Both the position numbers and the translations under genes were made by a program. The notes beneath the pieces were generated by a model that did not search any database, had not been told where the DNA came from, and was given only the letters and a program-made list of their open reading frames with translations. Positions 57,039 to 64,000 of a stretch of DNA of 64,000 nt are shown here, one piece after another (position 1 is the stretch's first letter; each line of letters starts with the position of its first letter). The DNA comes from Bradyrhizobium jicamae. GTDB lineage: Bacteria; Pseudomonadota; Alphaproteobacteria; Rhizobiales; Xanthobacteraceae. The stretch lies in the NCBI RefSeq assembly GCF_018130215.1, contig NZ_JAFCKQ010000014.1:62001-126000 (forward strand), given 5' to 3'.

Positions 57039-57457
57039 CCACAGGTTCGGGATTCGATCTGCAGCGCCTGATCGCGACCAATGCGTCGGCCGCGTTCAAC
57101 GGACTGATCGGCCTCGAGGTCGTCGCGGCCGGCGACGGCGAGGTCGAGCTACACATGGCGTGGCGCGATGACCTCACTCAATATGCCGGTCATCTGCACG
57201 CCGGCATCATCGCGGCCCTGCTCGACACCGCTTGCGGCTTCGCGGCGGCAACCGTCGTCGGCAACGTCACCGCATCGCATTTCTCGATGAACTGCCTGCG
57301 GCCGGCCGTTGGCCGCAGGTTCGTCGCCAGGGGCACCATTGTGCGGCCGGGCCGCAAACAGGCGTTTGCACGAGCGGAGCTGTTTGCGGAGACCGAGGAT
57401 GGGGAGACGGTGCCGGTCGCGACTGGCGAAACGGTGCTCGTCCCGCTTGGAGCCTGA
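57035..57457 (+). CDS. PaaI-type hotdog acyl-CoA thioesterase
   Basis: 140 residues from the ATG at 57035 (MTTGSGFDLQRLIATNASAA). The hotdog helix motif QYAGHLHAGIIAALLDTACG near residue 55 and MNCLRPAVGRRFVARGTIVRPG near residue 90 place it in the PaaI/YdiI thioesterases. Its ATG overlaps the crotonase stop, so translation is coupled and it probably hydrolyses the product or a by-product of the neighbouring crotonase. Confidence 0.9.
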   Translation: MTTGSGFDLQRLIATNASAAFNGLIGLEVVAAGDGEVELHMAWRDDLTQYAGHLHAGIIAALLDTACGFAAATVVGNVTASHFSMNCLRPAVGRRFVARGTIVRPGRKQAFARAELFAETEDGETVPVATGETVLVPLGA

Positions 57458-57484
57458 TCGAGTCATCATCAATGGAGACTGGAC

Positions 57485-58294
57485 ATGTCCCTCGTCCTCG
57501 TCACCGGAGGCACGGGCCATCTTGGCCGTGATCTCGTCAGCCGCCTCGTCGAAGCAGGGCACCGCGTGCGGGTGTTGACGCGGAGGCCGCAGCCGTCGCC
57601 CGGCGTCCAGTGGGCTACGGGCGATCTCGCGACCGGCGATGGGCTGCGCGACGCATTGCGCGGGGTGCACACCGTGATCAACGCCGCGACCTGTTCGCCG
57701 ATCGCTCGTCGCGGCAGCATGCGGCCGATCGACTTCATCAAGTCTCCCGCGGTCGTGGATGTCGACGGGACCGCGCGGCTGCTCGCACTCGGCCAGGATG
57801 CCGGAGTGCAGCACTTCGTCCACGTCTCGATCGTCGGACTTGAAGACGCCACGCTGCCTTATTCCCGCGTGAAGCTGGCGGGCGAGCAGCTGGTACGTCG
57901 GTCGAACCTGCCTTGGTCGGTCGTCCGCGCGATGCCGTTCTATTATCTTCTCGAGAACCTGTTCGCCGGACTGTCGTGGCTGCCGGCGTGGCCGGTGCCG
58001 ACGACCATACTCAATCCCGTCGATACGTCCGATGTCGCCGATCATCTCGTCGCTTGCGCCTTCGACGGCGGATGCGGCGTGCGCGCCGAGATCGGCGGGC
58101 CGGACGATCTGAGCTTGGTCGCGATCGCGCGGGACTATCTCAGGACGCAGGGCCGGCGCCGCATCGTCCTGCCCATGCCGCTTTCGGATAAGTCTGCGCG
58201 TGGCATGGGTTTCGTCGTGAGCCGCGGCGTCCGCGGCACACGGTCATGGATCGATTGGCTGAACCGGAATCGCGTGCGGGCCAATCGCGGCTGA
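57485..58294 (+). CDS. NAD(P)-binding NmrA/SDR-like oxidoreductase
   Basis: 269 residues. LVTGGTGHLGRDLVSRLVEAGH is the GxxGxxG Rossmann motif. VRVLTRRPQPSPGVQWATGD, then GVHTVINAATCSP and YSRVKLAGEQLVRRSNLPW are typical of atypical SDR NmrA-like proteins. The Tyr-x-x-x-Lys catalytic pair is not clearly present in the standard spacing (YSRVK has it loosely). It is 27 bases after the thioesterase, so likely in the same TetR-controlled unit. Substrate unknown. Confidence 0.9.
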   Translation: MSLVLVTGGTGHLGRDLVSRLVEAGHRVRVLTRRPQPSPGVQWATGDLATGDGLRDALRGVHTVINAATCSPIARRGSMRPIDFIKSPAVVDVDGTARLLALGQDAGVQHFVHVSIVGLEDATLPYSRVKLAGEQLVRRSNLPWSVVRAMPFYYLLENLFAGLSWLPAWPVPTTILNPVDTSDVADHLVACAFDGGCGVRAEIGGPDDLSLVAIARDYLRTQGRRRIVLPMPLSDKSARGMGFVVSRGVRGTRSWIDWLNRNRVRANRG

Positions 58295-58502
58295 GGCCGC
58301 AACGACGGAATTGTTTGCGTCGTTATGCACGGCTTTGTGCATACGCGCCGGGGATTTATGGGGTCATCAATTTCAACGAGGGTTCGGCTTACGCGCGGAT
58401 AACCATGCCACTGAAAGCTGCGGAATCTCATCGACAAGGCAATTATCGAGAAGGCAATTCAAGCGGACTATTCGTCGGATTGAACCATCGTGGGCCGACG
58501 AG

Positions 58503-61034
58503 ATGTTTCGTGTTTTTACGTGCCTGACCGGCGAGCATGACTGGCGGCTCGTTCTGCTCGCCGGCCTCGTCTGCTTCGTCGCGAGCGTCGCCGCGGTCAA
58601 CATCTTCCACCGTGCGATGGCCGTGCATGCGAGGACTCGCCTGATCTGGATTGCGATCGCAGGCGCCGCGATCGGCTATGGAATCTGGGCGACGCATTTC
58701 ATTGCCATGCTCGCCTACGAGCCCGGTATTCCGACCGGATACAACATCGCGCTGACGGCGGTGTCGCTGGCCGCGGCGATGATCGTGACCTCGGGCGGAC
58801 TGGGCTTTGCCCTCGGAGAGACCAACCCCTGGCGAGCGCCGATTGGCGGTGCCATCATCGGTGCGGGGATTGCCAGCATGCACTATCTCGGCATGTGGGC
58901 GCTCGAAGTGCCGGGCCATGTGGTCTGGGCGATGCATCTCGTGGTCGCCTCGATCGCATTCGGGATGCTGCTCGGCTATGCCGCGCTCGCGGTCGCGGTT
59001 CGTTACCAGAGCCGGCTGGCGACATCCGCCGCCGCCCTGCTGCTGACGCTTGCCATCGTCGCGCATCACTTCACGGCGATGGGTGCCGTCGACATCGTCC
59101 CCGATCCGACGCTGGTGCCGGAGGCGCTGTCGCTCTCTCCAACCTTCCTCGCCGTGGCGATCGCGGGCGTCGCGCTGTCGGTGCTCGGGATGAGCCTGGT
59201 CGGCGTGCTGGCCGACCGCCGCCTCGCGCGGCGAACCCGCCGCTTCGAGGAGATCATCAGCCAGCTGTCGCTCGCCCGCCACCAGGTCGAGGTCTCGCAA
59301 CGCGAATTGCAGGAGCAGAAGCTCAGGCTGGACACCGCGATCAACCACATGGGCGAGGGCCTCTGCATGTTCGACGCGGAGAAGCGGCTCGTCGTCTGCA
59401 ACGAGCGCTACGCCAAGATGTACCTGTTGCCACCCGAATTGCTGCTGCCCGGCACGGCGCATCGCGACATCATCACCCACCGCATCGCGACCGGTGTGCT
59501 CAAGGGCGACACCAGCGCCACCGCGGCGACGCAGGTTCTGGCGACGCTGAATGCGCTGCCGTCCAGCGAGATCAGCAGCCGGGTCGACGAGCTGGCGGAC
59601 GGACGCCTGATCTGCGTCACTCGGCAGCCGATGGCCGGCGGCGGTTGGGTGGCGACGCACCTCGACGTCACCGAGCAGCGCCGCTCCGAGGCCAAGATCA
59701 CCCATATGGCCCAGCATGACGCGCTGACCGATCTGCCGAACCGGGTGCTGCTGCGCGAACGTCTCGATCACGCGCTGTCCGTCACGCGCGGCGGCGGGCA
59801 AAGCCTCGCGGTGCTGATGCTCGATCTCGATCGTTTCAAGGAAGTCAACGACACGCTCGGACATCCCGCGGGCGATGCGCTGCTGCAGGCGGTCGCCGCA
59901 CGGCTGCGCCGGTGCGTCTGCGAGACGGCGCTGGTTGCGCGGCTCGGCGGCGACGAGTTCGCCGTGCTCGACTATGTGAGCGACCCGGTCGCGGACGCCA
60001 GCCTGCTCGCCGAGAAGATCGGCAAGGCGCTGAGCGGGCCGGTCGATCTCGGCCATCATCAGGTGACCGCCGCGACCAGCATCGGCATCGCGATCGCACC
60101 GCAGGATGGCGCCGATTCGGACGAGATCCTGCGCAGCGCCGACCTTGCGCTCTACTCGGCCAAGAGTGGCGGCCGCGGCTTGTTCCGCTTCTTCGAGCCG
60201 CAGCTCGATCACCAGCTGCACGCGCGGCGCAACCTCGAGCGCGACATGCGCAGCGCGCTGATGAACGGTGAGTTCGCGTTGCATTATCAGCCGTTCATCG
60301 ACGTCGCGAGCGGGGAGACCAGCGGCTTCGAGGCGCTGCTGCGATGGAATCACCCGCAGCGCGGCATGGTGCCGCCGGCAAAATTCATCCCGCTTGCCGA
60401 GGAGACCGGCCTGATCGTGCCGCTCGGCGAATGGGTGCTGCGAACCGCCTGCGCGGACGCCGCCAATTGGCCCGACGATCTCAAGATCGCGATCAACCTG
60501 TCGCCGGCCCAGTTCAGGAGTCCGGAGCTGGTACCGGTCATCGTGCGCGCGCTGGCGGCCGGCGGGATCGCGCCGCAGCGGCTCGAGCTCGAGGTGACCG
60601 AGACGGCGATGATGCACGACAGCGCGACCGTATTCGCGGCGCTCGGCCGGCTGCATGATCTCGGGGTGCGGATCGCCCTCGACGATTTCGGCACCGGCTA
60701 TTCGTCACTGAGCTTCCTGCAGCGCTTTCCGTTCGACAAGGTCAAGATCGACCGCAGCTTCGTCCATGAGCTGTCGGGACCGGCCGAGGAGGCGCGGCGC
60801 ATCGCGCGCGCGGTGGTGCGGTTCGCCGTCAGCCTCGGCAAGACGACGACGGCCGAAGGCGTCGAGACCGGGGAGCAGCTCGACATCCTCCGCGCCGAGG
60901 CCTGCGTCGAGGCGCAGGGCTTCCACTTCAGCCCGCCGGTCGACAGCGCCAAGGTCGCGCAGATGATCAGGCGGCGGGCGCGCGCCGGTGCACGCAGAAC
61001 AGGACGCCGCGCACTGGCCGGCGCCGGTTCATGA
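58503..61034 (+). CDS. MHYT-PAS-GGDEF-EAL cyclic-di-GMP protein
   Basis: 843 residues from the ATG at 58503 (MFRVFTCLTGEHDWRLVLLA). An MHYT sensor with seven membrane spans (about 10-235) has H-x(n)-M elements WATHFIAMLAY, SMHYLGMWAL and AHHFTAMGAVD that could bind copper. A coiled coil (about 245-285) and a PAS-like domain (LDTAINHMGEGLCMFDAEKR) lead to GGDEF with intact RLGGDEFAVL near residue 482 and EAL with GFEALLRWNHPQRG near residue 605 and ALDDFGTGYSSLSFL. Both catalytic sites look intact, so it may be bifunctional, with sensor-controlled direction. A frame reaching 58311 adds a non-conserved start. Confidence 0.93.
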   Translation: MFRVFTCLTGEHDWRLVLLAGLVCFVASVAAVNIFHRAMAVHARTRLIWIAIAGAAIGYGIWATHFIAMLAYEPGIPTGYNIALTAVSLAAAMIVTSGGLGFALGETNPWRAPIGGAIIGAGIASMHYLGMWALEVPGHVVWAMHLVVASIAFGMLLGYAALAVAVRYQSRLATSAAALLLTLAIVAHHFTAMGAVDIVPDPTLVPEALSLSPTFLAVAIAGVALSVLGMSLVGVLADRRLARRTRRFEEIISQLSLARHQVEVSQRELQEQKLRLDTAINHMGEGLCMFDAEKRLVVCNERYAKMYLLPPELLLPGTAHRDIITHRIATGVLKGDTSATAATQVLATLNALPSSEISSRVDELADGRLICVTRQPMAGGGWVATHLDVTEQRRSEAKITHMAQHDALTDLPNRVLLRERLDHALSVTRGGGQSLAVLMLDLDRFKEVNDTLGHPAGDALLQAVAARLRRCVCETALVARLGGDEFAVLDYVSDPVADASLLAEKIGKALSGPVDLGHHQVTAATSIGIAIAPQDGADSDEILRSADLALYSAKSGGRGLFRFFEPQLDHQLHARRNLERDMRSALMNGEFALHYQPFIDVASGETSGFEALLRWNHPQRGMVPPAKFIPLAEETGLIVPLGEWVLRTACADAANWPDDLKIAINLSPAQFRSPELVPVIVRALAAGGIAPQRLELEVTETAMMHDSATVFAALGRLHDLGVRIALDDFGTGYSSLSFLQRFPFDKVKIDRSFVHELSGPAEEARRIARAVVRFAVSLGKTTTAEGVETGEQLDILRAEACVEAQGFHFSPPVDSAKVAQMIRRRARAGARRTGRRALAGAGS

Positions 61035-61079
61035 TGGATCCGTAGCCAATCGCGCCTAGCCGGGTGCGAGGCAGACCCG

Positions 61080-61754
61080 TCACTGCACCGGCGGATCGCC
61101 GCTGGTGCGCTTCTTGGCGAGATCCATCTCGGTGATCGCGATCAGGATCTCCGCACGGGTCTTCAGGTCGGGCGCCTCCAGCATCGCCTGCTTCTCGGCG
61201 GAGCCATAGGGCGACATCATCGCCAGCGCGTTGACCAGCGCCTCGTTGGGCGCAGCCTCGATGCCTTCCCAGTCGACCTTCAGCTTGTTGGCTTCCAGGA
61301 AATCGGCGAGCACCTCGAGCAGCGCCTTGCGGTCGACCGCCGCTTCGCCCTTGCGCGCGGTGAAGTCGTCGGTGAAGGAGAAGAAGTCGACCTTGCACTG
61401 CCGGTACTGCGTCAGCACGGTCAGCTCCTCGACCACCTTGAAGCGCGCGACCCCGGTGAGTTCGAGGATGTAGCGGCCGTCGCCGGACTCGGCGAGCTGC
61501 GTGATGCGGCCGACGCAGCCGATCCGGAACAGCACCGGCCTGGCCTCGTTCGAGGAATGCGTCACGTCAGGCTGGATCATCCCGATCAGGCGGTGGCCGT
61601 CACGCAGCGAGTCGTCGACCATCGCGAGATAACGCGGCTCGAAGATGTTGAGCGGCATCTGGCCGCGCGGCAGCAACAGCGCGCCGGGGAGCGGAAACAC
61701 CGGGATCACCTCGGGGAGCTCCGCGGGTCCACGATATTCGGCATTAATCGGCAT
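61080..61754 (-). CDS. Lon N-terminal (LON substrate-binding) domain protein
   Basis: 224 residues starting MPINAEYRGPAELPEVIPVF. VFPLPGALLLPRGQMPLNIFEPRYLAM and IGCVGRITQLAESGDGRYILEL identify the LON domain without AAA+ or protease domains. Its helical C-terminal part (EGIEAAPNEALVNALAMMSP) resembles the rest of the Lon N domain. It is immediately downstream of the thioredoxin-TPR gene, an arrangement kept across Rhizobiales. Stand-alone LON proteins may be chaperone-like or ubiquitin-ligase-like in function; not known here. Confidence 0.94.
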   Translation of the reverse strand: MPINAEYRGPAELPEVIPVFPLPGALLLPRGQMPLNIFEPRYLAMVDDSLRDGHRLIGMIQPDVTHSSNEARPVLFRIGCVGRITQLAESGDGRYILELTGVARFKVVEELTVLTQYRQCKVDFFSFTDDFTARKGEAAVDRKALLEVLADFLEANKLKVDWEGIEAAPNEALVNALAMMSPYGSAEKQAMLEAPDLKTRAEILIAITEMDLAKKRTSGDPPVQ

Positions 61755-61784
61755 CTGCGGTCCCGCTGCTGTGACGGGCGAACT

Positions 61785-62696
61785 TCAGGAGAACAGGATC
61801 GTCGACAACCGCTTGCGCCCCTCGACGGTTGCCTCATCGGTGCCGCCCCACGCCTCGAAGAACTGCACCAGCTGCTTGCGCGCGCCGTCGTCGTTCCACT
61901 TGCGGTCGCGCCTGACGATGGCGAGCAGTTGCTCGGTCGCTTCAGCGCGCCTGCCCATCGCATTCAGCGCCGTCGCGAGGTCGAAGCGGGCCTGATGATC
62001 GAGCGGGTTTGCGGCAACTTTCTGTTCCAGCTCCGCGACCGGGCCGACCGATTGCGCCTGCTCGGCGAGATCGATCGCGGCCTGCACGGCCTTCACCGCG
62101 GCGTCGCCGCGCTTGGATTCCGGCACCATCGCGAGCGTCTGTTTGGCCTGCTCGACCGCGCCGGACGTGATGTAGCACTTGGCGAGGCCGGCGAGCGCCG
62201 GGATGTTGGTGGCGTCCAGCGCCAGCACCTCGGCATAGATCTGCGCGGCCGCGGCGGCATCGCCCTCTGCGAGCACGGCCTCGGCCTCCGCCAGGATCTC
62301 AGCGATATTGGGCTCGCCGGCGGCAGGCACGCCCTTGGTGATCTTGTCGATGAAGGCGTTGACCTGGCTCTCCGGCACCGCGCCCATGAAGCCGTCGGCC
62401 GGCTGGCCGTTGACGAAGGCGATCACGGCCGGGATCGACTGGATGCCCATCTGGCCGGGGATCGCCGGATGATCGTCGATGTTCATCTTGACCAGCTTGA
62501 CCCGGCCCTTGGCGTTGCGGACCGCCTTTTCCAGCATCGGCGTGAGCTGGCGGCAGGGACCGCACCAGGGCGCCCAGAAGTCGATCAGGACCGGCTGACG
62601 GCGCGATTCCTCGATCACGTCCTTCACGAAGGTCTGGGTCGTCGTTTCCTTGATCAGATCGGGCGCTGCCTGGGGTGTGGGGCCGCCCTGCTCCAT
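61785..62696 (-). CDS. Thioredoxin-TPR protein (CnoX/YbbN type)
   Basis: 303 residues from the ATG at 62696 (MEQGGPTPQAAPDLIKETTT). The thioredoxin domain (about 20-125) has VLIDFWAPWCGPCRQLTPML, an active-site CGPC, whereas E. coli CnoX/YbbN lacks one. The remainder is TPR-like helices (EAEAVLAEGDAAAAAQIYAE, ALDATNIPALAGLAKCYI) ending RRKWNDDGARKQLVQFFEAW. It likely acts as a redox-active holdase or chaperedoxin transferring clients to folding machines. It lies 30 bases upstream of the LON protein gene. Confidence 0.93.
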   Translation of the reverse strand: MEQGGPTPQAAPDLIKETTTQTFVKDVIEESRRQPVLIDFWAPWCGPCRQLTPMLEKAVRNAKGRVKLVKMNIDDHPAIPGQMGIQSIPAVIAFVNGQPADGFMGAVPESQVNAFIDKITKGVPAAGEPNIAEILAEAEAVLAEGDAAAAAQIYAEVLALDATNIPALAGLAKCYITSGAVEQAKQTLAMVPESKRGDAAVKAVQAAIDLAEQAQSVGPVAELEQKVAANPLDHQARFDLATALNAMGRRAEATEQLLAIVRRDRKWNDDGARKQLVQFFEAWGGTDEATVEGRKRLSTILFS

Positions 62697-63092
62697 TATC
62701 GTCACGTCGTCCTCGCCTGGTCTTGTGAGGTCAAAAACCTGGGGCGCGTTCTAGCACGCTCCGGCCGGCCGGTTCAGCCGTTCTGTCTCGCTAAATGGCG
62801 GTCAGCGAACAAATTTCAATCGCTCCCCGGGCCGCGGGGCAGGGTGCCGATACTGGCGGGCTGGACCGAGCCGCGCTTCGAATCGCGCTGCGCTGCGATG
62901 ACGCCTGAGGCCGGTGCCGTGCCGGTCAGGCAAAGAAATCGTGACGCAGCCCGGTTTCGGCCCCATTCGGCGTCGTTTTTTAAGGAAACCGGGCGATTTC
63001 GTCGACTCGGGGCCGCGCTCTTGTGTTGCATTCACTGACGGCATTTGGCATAGGTCTGCCGTTGCCGGCGAGCGATCGCCGCCATCTCGGAT
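62697..63092. other. Gap between the thioredoxin-TPR gene and tRNA-Gly
   Basis: 396 bases. It should hold the leftward promoter of the thioredoxin gene (right of 62700) and the promoter of the tRNA just before 63093. I see no convincing gene: the frame at 62802-63308 runs through the tRNA. Weak AT-rich words (TTTTTTAAGG near 62978) occur but no clear boxes. Confidence 0.5.
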
Positions 63093-63167
<75 letters not shown>

Positions 63168-63203
63168 GATTTTCTCGCCAGCCGAATTGACTGTCTGATG
63201 AAG

Positions 63204-63231
63204 GCCCGCCGTCCCTGCGGGCTTTTTGTTT
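63204..63231 (+). terminator. Intrinsic terminator downstream of tRNA-Gly
   Basis: GCCCGC (63204-63209) and GCGGGC (63217-63222) form a six-pair stem with a seven-base loop (CGTCCCT), then TTTTTGTTTT. It probably ends the tRNA transcript. It could also serve the leftward gene, whose stop is at 63232-63234. Confidence 0.85.
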
Positions 63232-64000
63232 TCAGGCGAGGGCCGCGATCTCGGCTTCGGGGTCGAGATGCTTCGGTTGCCAGCCCAATTCGTGCCGCGC
63301 CTTCGCACCGCTCAGGCATTGATCGAGCGCATAGCCTCTGGCCCATTCGCCGAGCTCAGCCGCAGCCGCGTCGGCGGACACGATCATCGGCTCCTGCGGT
63401 CCACCTGTCAGCCTCGCGAAGGCTCGCGCGATCTGGCCGACCGGGCGGCCTTCGGCCGCGGCGCCGATATAGCTCGACCCTGCCGGGGCGCGTTCGAGCG
63501 CCAGCGCATAGAGCGCCGCCAGGTCTTCGCTGTGCACGAGCGGCCAGCGCACGGCCTCGCCCCCGACGAGACGAACCGCGCGCTCCGCGAACGCATCACG
63601 CGCAAAGCGACGGAAGACGCCGCCGGCCGGCTCATAGACCATGGCAGGATGGATCACGATGCCGTGGACGTCGTGCGCGGCAAGGATGCGTTCGAGATGC
63701 GATATCATCCAGGCAAAGGCGGGAAGCGGATCAAATCCCGTCCGCTCGGTCGCGACCACGTCGCCCGTTGCGCCGAACAGCCAGCAGCCGCCGGTGTATA
63801 CGAAGCGCACCTTCGCCGGTTGCGCTGCCAGCGCCGGCAGCAATTTGTCGAGCAGACGCCGTTCGATCGCGCCCATATCGGATGCGAGATCGCAGGCCAT
63901 GTGAACCACGGCATCGATATCGGGAAGCTGCGCGACCCATGTTTCGGGTGAAGAGATGTCGCCTGCCATCGACGCGGCGCCGCGCGCGGAAAGCCGGGCC
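63232..64000 (-). CDS. NAD-dependent epimerase/dehydratase family protein (partial, 5' end outside window)
   Basis: At least 256 codons in frame. The visible part begins inside the Rossmann fold: MAGDISSPETWVAQLPDIDA, then VVHMACDLASDM and VRFVYTGGCWLFGATGD. HPAMVYEPAGGVFRRFARDA and VHSEDLAALYALALE near residue 150 match extended SDR (NmrA/isoflavone reductase-like) proteins. The GxxGxxG start lies to the right of 64000, so it is truncated by the window edge, not by mutation. The catalytic Tyr-Lys pair is not seen in standard spacing. Substrate unknown. Confidence 0.88.
   Translation of the reverse strand, partial: ARLSARGAASMAGDISSPETWVAQLPDIDAVVHMACDLASDMGAIERRLLDKLLPALAAQPAKVRFVYTGGCWLFGATGDVVATERTGFDPLPAFAWMISHLERILAAHDVHGIVIHPAMVYEPAGGVFRRFARDAFAERAVRLVGGEAVRWPLVHSEDLAALYALALERAPAGSSYIGAAAEGRPVGQIARAFARLTGGPQEPMIVSADAAAAELGEWARGYALDQCLSGAKARHELGWQPKHLDPEAEIAALA

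Overview
The window is a high-GC alphaproteobacterial chromosome segment, best explained as Bradyrhizobium or a close relative (Nitrobacteraceae, Rhizobiales). The evidence is gene order, protein resemblance and several families of short intergenic palindromic repeats that I recognise from Bradyrhizobium and Rhodopseudomonas genomes. It is mostly housekeeping DNA. I see no CRISPR array, prophage, transposase or integrase.

Layout. 1-3247 (minus): histidine genes hisB, a DUF2628 membrane protein, hisH, hisA and hisF, the last cut by the window edge. 3420-5833 (plus): the HslVU protease, with a GNAT acetyltransferase gene between its two subunits. 5983-13751: a membrane protein, then the leftward genes Smr, mltA, Tim44-like, dnaQ, coaE, Maf-like and a DUF299 regulator, with secB rightward among them. 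13752-14193: a gene-poor divergent region that I propose as the chromosome replication origin. 14194-22554 (plus): hemJ, rho, mnmE, mnmG, rsmG, parA and parB, with five parS sites (TGTTTCACGTGAAACA family) around mnmG and rsmG. 22662-26885 (minus): leuS, lptE, holA.

26886-27672 is non-coding and holds a large dispersed repeat. 27673-35051: a LysR regulator, an orphan ABC solute-binding protein, an orphan heavy-metal type RND pump that seems to start at CTG, and a Cache-HAMP-GGDEF cyclase. 35159-44296: a PLP homeostasis protein, a hydratase, an L,D-transpeptidase, an OmpR-type response regulator, a cyclic-nucleotide-binding protein, exonuclease III, a LolA-like protein, FtsK and an aminotransferase. 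44601-50501: a GFA protein and two glnK-amt ammonium modules, separated by a ClpP paralogue and an ArsR/SRPBCC pair. Only the first module has a clear sigma-54 promoter.

50776-64000: a GYF-domain membrane protein, TesB, a UbiH-type hydroxylase, an alpha/beta hydrolase, Trm112, a TetR-controlled cluster (membrane protein, crotonase, thioesterase, NAD-binding protein), an MHYT-PAS-GGDEF-EAL protein, a Lon-N domain protein, a thioredoxin-TPR protein, tRNA-Gly(GCC) and an epimerase cut by the right edge.

The main theme is the origin and partition neighbourhood. Genes diverge from 13752-14193, six GANTC sites and degenerate DnaA boxes lie there, and parS/parAB sit 4-9 kb to the right. Start codons were chosen by reading frame, family length and ribosome-binding sites; many long antisense frames exist only because of high GC and were left out.
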